This document shows, one piece after another, positions 46,884-55,227 of a stretch of DNA of 64,000 bases. This stretch comes from Synechococcaceae cyanobacterium (GTDB lineage Bacteria > Cyanobacteriota > Cyanobacteriia > PCC-6307 > Cyanobiaceae). Location of the stretch: the NCBI GenBank assembly GCA_947378425.1, contig CANCJV010000016.1:1-64000 (forward strand). The letters are read 5' to 3'. The notes beneath the pieces are model-generated. The model was not told where the DNA came from. It worked only from the letters and a program-made list of their open reading frames with translations, and did not search any database. Within the stretch, counting starts at the first letter, position 1; the number at the start of each line of letters is the position of its first letter. Position numbers and translations under genes: made by a program.

Positions 46884-48240
46884 GCCCCGAGGCCACCAGG
46901 GCTCCCCGGCCGCTGCCGAGCTGGGGGGGGAGATTGGCAGCCAGGGATCCCGAGCGCCGATCAGCCGCCGCCGCCGGGGCCGTGGGATCAAACAGGATCC
47001 AGCGCCGGCTCGGGGCCCGCAGGCTGGGCGGATCCAGTCCGAGGAACGCGGCGGGACCCCAGCAGAGGACCTGCCAGAGCTGTTCGGGTCGCCAGCCGTT
47101 CTCCACCACCAGCACCTGCCAGAGCAGCGGCAACACCCGGCCATGGCCCGCCAGACCGGCTCGCCGCTGATCGAGGGGCAGCAACTGCTCCTCGGCATCC
47201 AGGGCCTGGTGATGAACCGCCACCGCCTGAATCAGCCCATCGGCGAGGGCGCCGATCAGGGCCTGCCGGTCTTCGGGGCCTCCGAGGGAGGGCACGGTGC
47301 GCCAGCCGCCATCGGCTGGATCGAGTCGACTGCTGTCGGCCAGCAGATGCCACCAGTGGACACTGGCCGGTGGTGGGGCCGGTTGACGCGCCAGCCGCTG
47401 CACCGCCTCCCGGGTGGAGACATTCATCAGCCGCAGCGGCGCCGCCGGCAGCAACTCACTCAGCCCCAGGATCAGCTCCAGGGGCAGAGCTTCACTGGCG
47501 ACCGGGTCCACAGGCCAGCCGGCCCGCAGCGCCTGCACCCGCTCGCGTACGAAGCCTTGCTGACAGAGCGAACCCTCCCGCGGCGGCAGCAGCAGCGGCC
47601 GCTCCCCCATCTCCGCCAGCCGCAGGCCCCGCTCCAGCAGGGACAGGGGCGGCAGCTGGTCGCCGCAGGCCAGGCCAATGGCGCCCGCAGCGATCTGATC
47701 GCCATGGCAGGCGAGCTCCTGATCGGCACCGCCCTGGCTGAAGCTGCCCCAGAGCAACAGCTGCAGCGGCTCCGGCCAGCTCAGGGACAGCCGGTCGGGG
47801 CGATCCCGCCAATCGCAGCCCCAGGGCAGCAGGGCCACGCTGCCGTATCCGCCGGCGCTGGCGGCCGCCGCCAGGCTTGCCAGGGTTTCCGAGCGGCCCA
47901 GCAGGGGATCTTCGAGGCTGCTGTGGGGATCCACCAACGGGGGCCCCAGCCAGAGCGTCGCCGCATCGATCAGCTCAGCAGCGCCAGGGGCCAGGGCTGC
48001 CTGGAGCGCCTCCGAGCTCGGATCGGCAGCCGCTGCCTCAAGGGCCTGAAGAAGCTCGGCCGTCTCGGCTGAGCCGGTTGGATGGAGCGGCTCAGCTGGC
48101 GCTCCGCTCCCCGACGAGCAGGGCGCGATCCACTCGAGCACGTCACCGCGGATCAGCACATCGGCCCGGCGCGGCGGCATGCCCCCAGCCTCGAGCAGAT
48201 TCACCCCCCGCAACAGGCGCAAGGGAGTGGAGAGCGTCAC
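46837..48240 (-). CDS. Dihydroorotase-like protein without the metal HxH
   Basis: This 467-residue protein is an amidohydrolase-superfamily member resembling dihydroorotase (PyrC) of the long type: VLIRGDVLEWI at the N-terminus and a C-terminal region ILFDPTAPA. Where active enzymes have DxHxHxRxP, this has DPHSSLEDP at residues 104-112: the second His of HxH is Ser. This matches the pseudo-dihydroorotases (PyrX type) that pair with aspartate carbamoyltransferase. Start GTG 48240 overlaps the stop of the phosphatase gene as GTGA, so it is downstream-coupled to it. Function therefore uncertain. Confidence 0.8.
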   Translation of the reverse strand: MTLSTPLRLLRGVNLLEAGGMPPRRADVLIRGDVLEWIAPCSSGSGAPAEPLHPTGSAETAELLQALEAAAADPSSEALQAALAPGAAELIDAATLWLGPPLVDPHSSLEDPLLGRSETLASLAAAASAGGYGSVALLPWGCDWRDRPDRLSLSWPEPLQLLLWGSFSQGGADQELACHGDQIAAGAIGLACGDQLPPLSLLERGLRLAEMGERPLLLPPREGSLCQQGFVRERVQALRAGWPVDPVASEALPLELILGLSELLPAAPLRLMNVSTREAVQRLARQPAPPPASVHWWHLLADSSRLDPADGGWRTVPSLGGPEDRQALIGALADGLIQAVAVHHQALDAEEQLLPLDQRRAGLAGHGRVLPLLWQVLVVENGWRPEQLWQVLCWGPAAFLGLDPPSLRAPSRRWILFDPTAPAAAADRRSGSLAANLPPQLGSGRGALVASGLRGSGGWWAAGFPRY

Positions 48241-49580
48241 AGCGCTCCGGCGGCGGTGCGATCCAGCACGCCCCCGAGATGGGCCGTCAGGTTCATGCAG
48301 GTGAGCACGGGCCTGGCGTCGGCCCCCTGGGGGTAATCGACCACCGTGACGCCGCCATTTCCCTGCTTGATCGCCCAGAAGTCCTCCGGACCCAGGCCCA
48401 GCAGCTCACAGAGGATCATCTTGTTGACGGCGTCATGGGCCACCACCAGGGCCGTTTCGGCCGGATCGAGGCTGCGGGCGATCCTCAGCCAGGTGGTCAG
48501 GGAGCGATCACAGACGTCCTGCAGCGTTTCCCCCTCGGGCATCTGCACGGTGTGGGGCTGGCTCTTCCAGTGGGCGAGCAGCTCGGGCCAGGTGGCGCCG
48601 ATCTCCTTCTCCAGCTGGCCTTCCCAGAGGCCATGGCCAATCTCCAGCAGGCCCGTGGTGCTGGTGAGGGGAACACCGGGGTGATCCAGCAGGATCCGCT
48701 CGGCGGTCTGGCGAGGTCGGGCCATGGAGCTGGTGTAGGCCCTCTGGATCGGCACCGGCGCCAGAAAGCGACGGGCCGCCTCCGCCTGGGCCAGACCGTT
48801 GGCATTGAGGGGGATATCGATCTGGCCCTGGAAGCGCCCTTCCCGGTTCCAGTCCGTTTCGCCGTGGCGCACCAGCAACAGCCGCGGCCCGTCGCCCTTG
48901 CCGGGCAGGGGTTCACCGAGGTGGCTGGTGCCGTTGATCGACTCGATCTGAACCTGGGTGCGGCCGCTGCCATCGCGATCGAGGTTGAGCACCGAAATCG
49001 AGGCGTTGTCGAGCCGCAGCCGGCGGAAGCCGCTGGCCGGCAACCCCAGGGCCTGCAGCACCAGGGCGCGCAGGATGGCGTTGTGGGCCACCACCAGCAC
49101 GGTGGCCTGGCCGCCGCTGGCGAGGGCCTGACCATGGCTCTCCAGCAGCTGATCCAGAAAGCGCTGGGCCTGCTCCATCAGCTCGGGCAGCGGCCGGTAG
49201 AGCCCGCCGTCCTGCCGCTGCAGTTCCAGGGTTTCAGGCGCCTGCCGCCAGATCCGTTCCTGCTCCGGATAGCGCTGCCGCACCTCACGGCGCAGCAGGC
49301 CGCTCCAGGGGGCGAGATCGATCTCGAGCAGATCGTCGTCGACGTGGGGCGATAACGGCTGGCCGTGGGCTTCCAGCAGCAGGCGCGTGGTGTCCAGGGC
49401 CCGGCTCAGGGGGGAGCTGTAGACCGCCGTCAGGGGCACCTCAGCCAGGGCCTGGCCGGCGGCGCGCGCCTGGCTGGCCCCTTGCTCAAGCAGCGAGGAC
49501 AGATCATCCCGGCCCTGAAAGCGCTGATCGAGATTGAAGCTGCTGAGCCCGTGGCGGACCAGCACGATGCGAAGGGGCAC
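48237..49580 (-). CDS. Duplicated histidine phosphatase (phosphoglycerate mutase-like) protein
   Basis: The 447-residue protein has two tandem histidine phosphatase domains. Domain 1 has RHG at residues 9-11 (LVRHGLSSFN) and VVAHNAILRA; domain 2 has RHG at 238-240 (LVRHGETDWNREGRF), LLEIGHGLWEGQ and VVAHDAVNKM. Both halves keep the catalytic His and the second His. Substrate unknown; cyanobacterial paralogues are often annotated GpmB. Start GTG 49580 (VPLRIVLVRHG); upstream residues are not conserved. Same strand as the dihydroorotase-like gene, with a 4-base overlap. Confidence 0.9.
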   Translation of the reverse strand: MPLRIVLVRHGLSSFNLDQRFQGRDDLSSLLEQGASQARAAGQALAEVPLTAVYSSPLSRALDTTRLLLEAHGQPLSPHVDDDLLEIDLAPWSGLLRREVRQRYPEQERIWRQAPETLELQRQDGGLYRPLPELMEQAQRFLDQLLESHGQALASGGQATVLVVAHNAILRALVLQALGLPASGFRRLRLDNASISVLNLDRDGSGRTQVQIESINGTSHLGEPLPGKGDGPRLLLVRHGETDWNREGRFQGQIDIPLNANGLAQAEAARRFLAPVPIQRAYTSSMARPRQTAERILLDHPGVPLTSTTGLLEIGHGLWEGQLEKEIGATWPELLAHWKSQPHTVQMPEGETLQDVCDRSLTTWLRIARSLDPAETALVVAHDAVNKMILCELLGLGPEDFWAIKQGNGGVTVVDYPQGADARPVLTCMNLTAHLGGVLDRTAAGAL

Positions 49581-49706
49581 AGGCCTTGCGCCACAGGCGA
49601 AGCCATCGTATGGGAGCACGCCTGGGCCCCAGAGCGCTGGCGCTCCGCGAACGGGGCGAGCCGCCAGGGAGAATCGGTTCGAATTCCGTCCCGATGAGGC
49701 CCCCGC

Positions 49707-51107
49707 TTGCGTGGCACCCCCCTCCCCACCCCGGCCCCCGGTGCGGAACCTGGCTGGAAGGTGCTGCTGGCGCTGATCAGCCTCTCCCTCAGCTTGCTGC
49801 TGTGGCTCAACGGACTGGTGGACAGCCTGGCGCGGCCGTCCGTGGGCGAGGCCCTCAACCTGCATCAGCTCGAGCTGACAGCCCTTGCCGGCGAGCTGCT
49901 CCCCCCCTCCTTGCAGGAGCCCCTGGTCGGCAAGGATCCGCGGGCCGAGCTGGCCCGGGAGTTGCAGCGGCAGATCGCCGCATCAGCCTTGCCGGCACCG
50001 GCGGTGCAGCGTCTCGAATTGATCCTGTTGCAACGGGGCAGCGAGCCCCTGGCGATGGCGAGGGAATTGCGCGAACTCACCGACATGGTGGAGGTCCCGC
50101 GTCGCCCCTTGCTGGAAGCCCTGCGTGCAGGCAAGCGGGCCGATGCGGCTGAGCTGGAGCGCTGGCTCAAACCCTGGCGAGCCCCCACCCTGGTGGCCCA
50201 GCTCAGCTGCGAGCAGCTCGATGCCCCCGAGAGCGCCTGCCCCGCGACCCGATGGCGGCGGCGCCTGCTGCTGCAGCTGGTGGGGGTGAGTCTGGTGCCC
50301 TTGCTCCTGCTCGTTCTCGGCAGCGGCCTGCTGTTGCGTCTGGCCTGGCTGGCCTGGCGCCAACGGCTGCCGGCTGCCCCCCCCCTGGTCGGTCCACCCC
50401 TGAGCCTGGTTGATGTGACGCTGCTGGTGGCCGGCGGTTTCGTGCTGCTGGGGGAAGTGATCCTGCCCCAGCTGCTCCAGGCGAGGCTGACGGCGATCGT
50501 GCTGCGGCTGCCGCTGGAAGAAGCGCTGGCTCAGGGGGTGCAGGTGCTGCTGCTCTATCTGGCGCTGATGGCGGCACCCCTTCTGATCCTGATCCTGATG
50601 CTGCACGGCCGGGGCGAGCGACCCAGCCAGGGCTGGTTGCAGTGGCGTTGGCGGCCCTGGCGCTCCAGTGCCGCGCCGGCAGCCGCCCTGGTGGTGATGG
50701 TGTTGCCCGCCGTCTCCCTGTGCGGCTGGCTGATCGATCACTTCTGGCATGATCCGGGCGGCAGCAATCCGATGCTGGATCTGGTGCTCAGCAGCCCCGA
50801 TCCCCGGGCGCTGGCCTGTTTCGCCCTGACTGCCATCGTGCTGGCACCCCTGTTTGAGGAGGCCCTGTTCCGCGGCGTGCTGTTGCCCGTCGTCGGCAGC
50901 CGCTGGGGAGGGGGGGCGGCGGTTCTGATCAGTGCGGCTGTGTTTGCACTTGCCCATCTGAGCCTGAGCGAACTGGTGCCCCTGTTCGTGCTGGGCATGG
51001 GGCTCGGCTGGCTGCGCTGGCGCAGTGGCCGACTGGGGGCATCGGTGCTGATGCATGCTCTCTGGAACAGCCTCACCTTCCTCAACCTGATCGTGCTTGG
51101 CGGCTGA
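49707..51107 (+). CDS. CPBP family intramembrane metalloprotease
   Basis: The 466-residue membrane protein has an N-terminal hydrophobic segment (about 18-38), two helices around 190-260, then the CPBP (CAAX protease/Abi) domain: PLFEEALFRGVLLP (motif EExxxR near residue 390), FALAHLSLSELVPLF (FxxxH-like) and HALWNS. Substrates unknown; family members act in membrane protein processing and bacteriocin self-immunity. TTG 49707 is preceded by GATGAGG about 8 bases away. Confidence 0.88.
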   Translation: MRGTPLPTPAPGAEPGWKVLLALISLSLSLLLWLNGLVDSLARPSVGEALNLHQLELTALAGELLPPSLQEPLVGKDPRAELARELQRQIAASALPAPAVQRLELILLQRGSEPLAMARELRELTDMVEVPRRPLLEALRAGKRADAAELERWLKPWRAPTLVAQLSCEQLDAPESACPATRWRRRLLLQLVGVSLVPLLLLVLGSGLLLRLAWLAWRQRLPAAPPLVGPPLSLVDVTLLVAGGFVLLGEVILPQLLQARLTAIVLRLPLEEALAQGVQVLLLYLALMAAPLLILILMLHGRGERPSQGWLQWRWRPWRSSAAPAAALVVMVLPAVSLCGWLIDHFWHDPGGSNPMLDLVLSSPDPRALACFALTAIVLAPLFEEALFRGVLLPVVGSRWGGGAAVLISAAVFALAHLSLSELVPLFVLGMGLGWLRWRSGRLGASVLMHALWNSLTFLNLIVLGG

Positions 51108-51149
51108 TCCCGCACGGGCGCTTGCAGGGCCCGGGGATGGGTGGTTCAC

Positions 51150-51623
51150 TTGCGCCATGTTGAATCGGCAGCCTTGGTCGCCACCGTCGCCAGTCCCTCC
51201 CGCCAAGCCTCGCAACGCCAGCAGGAATCCCGATCCCTGCAGTTGATCGAGGACTCCCTTTCCGCTCGACGGATTGAACGTCAGTCTGCCTGGCTGGCTG
51301 GCCTGCACCGGATCAGCAGCGGTGCCCTGGCCGGGCTCGGGTTCTCCGTGCTCGCCCTCAGCGCCCTCACCCTGCACTGGCAGAACGAGTGGGCACGCAG
51401 TTACTCGGAGCTGGAGGCATCCAAATCGCTGGAGCATCGCCTGCAGGAATCGGCGGCCCTGCTGGAGCAACACCATCTCGGCGTAATGCACAGACCCGCA
51501 GAGCTGGTGCCCACCAGCAGCACCAAACTCATCCATCTGCCTGAACCCCAGGGCCTGACCACCCACACACCTTTGCCCGTGCTTGACGGCATCCAGTTGC
51601 AGCAGATCCCCGCGGGGTACTGA
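51150..51623 (+). CDS. FtsL-like division protein upstream of ftsI
   Basis: The product has 157 residues from TTG 51150, with one membrane helix at about 55-75 (SSGALAGLGFSVLALSALTL) preceded by basic residues, then a periplasmic coiled-coil-like stretch (ELEASKSLEHRLQESAALLEQHH). The layout and position immediately before ftsI (stop TGA 51621-51623, ATG 51624) fit an FtsL-type protein. The start is uncertain; GTG 51141 is three codons upstream. The assignment is by position and topology, not by sequence identity. Confidence 0.7.
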   Translation: MRHVESAALVATVASPSRQASQRQQESRSLQLIEDSLSARRIERQSAWLAGLHRISSGALAGLGFSVLALSALTLHWQNEWARSYSELEASKSLEHRLQESAALLEQHHLGVMHRPAELVPTSSTKLIHLPEPQGLTTHTPLPVLDGIQLQQIPAGY

Positions 51624-53477
51624 ATGTCCCGAGCCTCCACCCGACGGCATCCGCCGAGCGGTCCCCGCAAGGTCAGTGCTCCGGCTGTGGCGGGTCGTGC
51701 AGTTGCCGGCCGCCGTCATCCCCTGCTGGAGATCAAGCCCCTCTCCAGCCGGCGCATGCTGGCGGTGTATCTGGTGCTGGCTTCGGCCTTGGGGGGCCTG
51801 GCGGTGCGGCTGGCCTGGCTTCAGGTTGTCGATGGCCAGCGTCTGCAGGCCCGGGCCCGGGCGATCCAGACCCACTCGGTCACACCGATGGGACTGCGCC
51901 GCACGATCGTCGACCGGATGGGCCAGTTGGTGGCCCTCGACGAAGAGCGTTTCACCCTCTGGGCCCATCCCCGCTACTTCAATCTCCCCGGAGACGATCC
52001 CCAATCGGTGCGTCCGCCTGAGGATGTGGTGGCGCGTCTGGCGGTGGTGCTGGCCCGGCCCAAGGACGAGCTGCTGCGAACCATCGGCAAGCTCAGGAGC
52101 GGTGTCAAGCTCGCCACCGGTCTGGACTCGGACACCGCCCAGCACGTGCGGGAGCTCGGCATCAGTGGTCTTGACCTCGAGGGCTATCCCCAGCGCATCT
52201 ATCCCCAGGGACAGCTGTTCGCCAATGTGGTGGGCTTCCTCAACCTGGAGCGGGTGCCCCAGGCCGGCCTGGAGCAGAGCCGCAACCGGGACCTGCTGCG
52301 CCAGGAAACCACCTTCACGATGCGGCGCGGGGCCGACGGGACCCCCTTGCCCGACGGCATCCAGGCCGGCTCCCTCTATGGCGATGATCTGCGCCTGCAG
52401 CTCACTCTCGACGCCCGCCTGCAACAGGTGGCCCAGCAGGCCCTGGTCCGTCAGGTCAAGCAATGGCATGCCAAGCGCGGTGCGGCCCTGGTGATGGATG
52501 CCCGCACCGGCGAGATGCTGGCCCTGGCCTCCACCCCCACCTACGACCCCAACCGCTTCTGGAGCTACAACCCGGGCCTGTTCCGCGAATGGTCGGTGCA
52601 GGATCTCTATGAACCCGGCTCCACCTTCAAGCCGATCAACCTGGCCATGGCCCTGCAGGAGAAGGCGATTGACCCCCACGGCACGGTCAACGATGTCGGC
52701 CAGCTCAGCATCGGTGGCTGGCCGATCTTCAACAATGACCACAGCGCCCACGGTGTGATCGATTTCCCAACCGTGCTCCAGGTCTCGAGCAATGTCGGCA
52801 TGGTGCAGGCGATGAGTCGCGTCAAGCACGACCATTTCTGGAAATGGCTGCACACGATCGGCATCGATGATGTGCCCGACACCGATCTTCCCGGTGCCGT
52901 GGCCGGCCAGCTCAAGACCAAGGCGGAATTCGTCGGCAGTCCGATCGAACCCGCCACCGCCGCCTTCGGCCAGGGATTCTCGCTGACGCCGCTGAAGCTG
53001 CTGCAACTGCACGCGATGCTGGCCAATGGCGGCAAGTTGGTCAGTCCCCACATCACCAGCGGCCTGCGTTCCGGCGATGCCCTCAGCGGCGATCGCGATG
53101 TCCGCGGTGTCCAGCTGCTCGACCCCAAGATCACCGGCATCGTGATCAAGTGGATGGAAACCGTGGTCCAGAAAGGCAGCGGCAAGGGTCTGCAGATCCC
53201 CGGCTATCGCCTCGGCGGCAAGACGGGCACCGCCCAGAAGGCCCTCAATGGCGTTTACATCCCCGGTGCCCGGATCTGCAGCTTCGTGGCGGTGCTGCCG
53301 GTGGAAAACCCCCGCTACGTGGTGCTGGTGGTGGTCGATGAGCCTCAGGGCGGCAATGCCTACGGCTCTACGGTGGCGGTGCCGGTGGCCAAGCAGATCG
53401 TCGAGGCCCTGCTGGTGATCGAGAAAGTCGCCCCGAGCCTGCCGATCGCCTCCAGGCCGCCCAAGCTTTCCCACTGA
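51624..53477 (+). CDS. ftsI: Septal peptidoglycan transpeptidase (PBP3/FtsI)
   Basis: FtsI (617 aa) crosslinks peptidoglycan at the septum. One N-terminal membrane helix (about residues 47-67), the non-catalytic pedestal domain, then the transpeptidase domain with SxxK as STFK at 333-336, SxN as SSN at 388-390 and KTG at 533-535. Full length. ATG 51624 immediately follows the FtsL-like stop. Confidence 0.95.
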   Translation: MSRASTRRHPPSGPRKVSAPAVAGRAVAGRRHPLLEIKPLSSRRMLAVYLVLASALGGLAVRLAWLQVVDGQRLQARARAIQTHSVTPMGLRRTIVDRMGQLVALDEERFTLWAHPRYFNLPGDDPQSVRPPEDVVARLAVVLARPKDELLRTIGKLRSGVKLATGLDSDTAQHVRELGISGLDLEGYPQRIYPQGQLFANVVGFLNLERVPQAGLEQSRNRDLLRQETTFTMRRGADGTPLPDGIQAGSLYGDDLRLQLTLDARLQQVAQQALVRQVKQWHAKRGAALVMDARTGEMLALASTPTYDPNRFWSYNPGLFREWSVQDLYEPGSTFKPINLAMALQEKAIDPHGTVNDVGQLSIGGWPIFNNDHSAHGVIDFPTVLQVSSNVGMVQAMSRVKHDHFWKWLHTIGIDDVPDTDLPGAVAGQLKTKAEFVGSPIEPATAAFGQGFSLTPLKLLQLHAMLANGGKLVSPHITSGLRSGDALSGDRDVRGVQLLDPKITGIVIKWMETVVQKGSGKGLQIPGYRLGGKTGTAQKALNGVYIPGARICSFVAVLPVENPRYVVLVVVDEPQGGNAYGSTVAVPVAKQIVEALLVIEKVAPSLPIASRPPKLSH

Positions 53478-53581
53478 GGCGCTGTGCGAATTCCCACAAG
53501 CGGCAGCTCGAAGGCCTCGGCTGCAGCGGCATGGCTGGCTAGCTTTGATCCAACGACTGCTCCCAGGCGAGCTTCTGACTG

Positions 53582-54751
53582 ATGGCGAATCTGCTCGATC
53601 AACTTGCCGCCATGACCGTGGTGGTAGCCGATACCGGCGACATCGATGCCATCCGGCAGTTCACGCCTCGCGATGCCACCACCAACCCTTCGCTGATCCT
53701 GGCGGCCGCCCAGATCTCCACTTACCAGGAGCTGATTGATCGCTCTCTGCGCGAATCGCGCCAGGCGATCGGTGCCGCCGCCGGCGCTGATGCAGTGGTC
53801 AGCGAAGCCCTTGATGAAATCAGTGTCACCTTCGGTAAGGAGATTCTCAAGATCGTGCCCGGTCGGGTCTCGACTGAAGTCGATGCCCGCCTCAGCTACG
53901 ACACTGCCGCCACGATCGCCAAAGCCCACAAACTGATCGGCCTCTATGACGCCGCCGGCATCGGCAAGGAGCGGGTGCTGATCAAGATTGCCTCCACCTG
54001 GGAGGGCATCCAGGCGGCTGAGCAACTGGAGAAGGATGGAATCCACTGCAATCTCACCCTGCTGTTCGGCTTCGCCCAGGCCGTGGCCTGCGCTGAGGCG
54101 GGCGTCACCCTGATCTCGCCGTTTGTCGGGCGCATCCTGGACTGGTACAAGAAATCAACCGGCCGGGCCAGCTATCCCGGGCCGGAGGATCCCGGTGTGA
54201 TCTCGGTGACCGAGATCTTCAACTACTTCAAGACCTACGGCTACAAGACCGAGGTGATGGGGGCCAGCTTCCGCAACATCGAGGAGATCCTCGAACTGGC
54301 CGGCTGCGATCTGCTCACCATCTCGCCGGCTCTGATGGATCAGCTGCGCTCCAGCGACGGCGAACTGGATCGCCGGCTCAATGCCTTTGACCCGGGTGCC
54401 ACCCAGGAGCAGATCCATCTCGACGAATCGGCCTTCCGGTCGATGATGGACGGCGATGCGATGGCCAGCGAGAAACTGGATGAAGGCATCCGCGGTTTCT
54501 GCAAGGCGATTGAAACCCTCGAAGCTCAGCTGGCCCACCGGCTGGCCGAGCTTGAGGGGGGTGCCGCCTTTGGTCATGCCGTGCATGAGATCTTCCTGCT
54601 CAACGATCTCGATGGCGATGGCTGCATCACCCGCGAAGAATGGCTGGGCAGCGACGCCGTCTTCGATGCCCTCGACACCGACAAGGATGGTCGGCTGGCT
54701 CCGGAAGATGTACGCGGCGGCCTCGGGGCGGCCCTGGCCATCAGCCGCTGA
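53582..54751 (+). CDS. tal: Transaldolase fused to two C-terminal EF-hands
   Basis: Transaldolase of the bacterial long type exchanges dihydroxyacetone units in the pentose phosphate pathway. The Schiff-base Lys is K135 in [21 protein letters not shown] and [12 protein letters not shown] are family motifs. The core ends near residue 325, as in E. coli TalB. Residues 338-389 add two canonical EF-hand loops: D342-x-D344-x-D346-G ([14 protein letters not shown]) and D365-x-D367-x-D369-G ([15 protein letters not shown]). Such a fusion suggests Ca2+ control or a Ca2+-stabilised tail. Total 389 residues, ATG 53582. Confidence 0.95.
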   Translation: MANLLDQLAAMTVVVADTGDIDAIRQFTPRDATTNPSLILAAAQISTYQELIDRSLRESRQAIGAAAGADAVVSEALDEISVTFGKEILKIVPGRVSTEVDARLSYDTAATIAKAHKLIGLYDAAGIGKERVLIKIASTWEGIQAAEQLEKDGIHCNLTLLFGFAQAVACAEAGVTLISPFVGRILDWYKKSTGRASYPGPEDPGVISVTEIFNYFKTYGYKTEVMGASFRNIEEILELAGCDLLTISPALMDQLRSSDGELDRRLNAFDPGATQEQIHLDESAFRSMMDGDAMASEKLDEGIRGFCKAIETLEAQLAHRLAELEGGAAFGHAVHEIFLLNDLDGDGCITREEWLGSDAVFDALDTDKDGRLAPEDVRGGLGAALAISR

Positions 54752-54761
54752 GTCTTAACGT

Positions 54762-54792
54762 GCCGATCAGCCCCGTTGCAGGGCTGATCGGC
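54762..54792. terminator. Perfect 12-bp hairpin after transaldolase
   Basis: 54762-54773 (GCCGATCAGCCC) is exactly complementary to 54781-54792 with a 7-base loop. It begins 10 bases after the tal stop. There is no T-run. It could end tal transcription or shape the leader of the next gene. Confidence 0.6.
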
Positions 54793-54825
54793 GACACTGA
54801 AGGGCCGACCTGCGATCGATCCTCC

Positions 54826-55203
54826 GTGAATGCTCTCGACACGATGCGAGCCCTGGCCAGCAAGGGCGAGGTTCAGTCCATCGCTGCAGGCGAAACCATC
54901 TTCCGCTCCGGCGAACCGGGCGACTGCATGTTCGGCCTGCTGGAGGGCGTCGTTGAGCTCAGCTGGAATGGCGATGCCGCCCATGAAACGATCCAGGCCG
55001 GTGATGTCTTCGGTGCCGGTGCCCTGGTCACCCATGACCATCGACGCTATGGCAATGCCCGGGCGCTGACGGCTTGCCGGCTGCTGGTGATGAACCGCGA
55101 GAAGTTCCTGTTCGCCGTGCAGGAATCGCCGATGTTTGCCATCGAACTGCTCGGATCGATCGATCAACGCCTGCGCGATCTCAAGGACTGCACCCGTAAC
55201 TGA
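54826..55203 (+). CDS. Single-domain cyclic-nucleotide-binding protein
   Basis: The 125-residue protein is only a cNMP-binding (Crp-type) beta-roll: GETIFRSGEPGDCMFGLLEG and GDVFGAGALV. There is no C-terminal helix-turn-helix, so it is not a DNA-binding Crp regulator by itself. It may respond to a nucleotide in complex with another protein. GTG 54826 gives the natural N-terminus; a longer upstream frame overlaps tal. It converges on the reductase gene, 24 bases away. Confidence 0.85.
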   Translation: MNALDTMRALASKGEVQSIAAGETIFRSGEPGDCMFGLLEGVVELSWNGDAAHETIQAGDVFGAGALVTHDHRRYGNARALTACRLLVMNREKFLFAVQESPMFAIELLGSIDQRLRDLKDCTRN

Positions 55204-55227
55204 TCCCAACCAGCGCTGGGGGGTGGC

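Noticed and set aside
49665-49700. tRNA-like T-loop (GGTTCGAAT)
   Set aside because: The flanking bases do not pair as a T-stem and no acceptor or anticodon arms surround it.
49983-53474. A minus-strand open frame of 1163 codons across the CPBP, FtsL-like and ftsI genes
   Set aside because: Composition is typical of an antisense frame, and all three plus-strand genes have clear family motifs.
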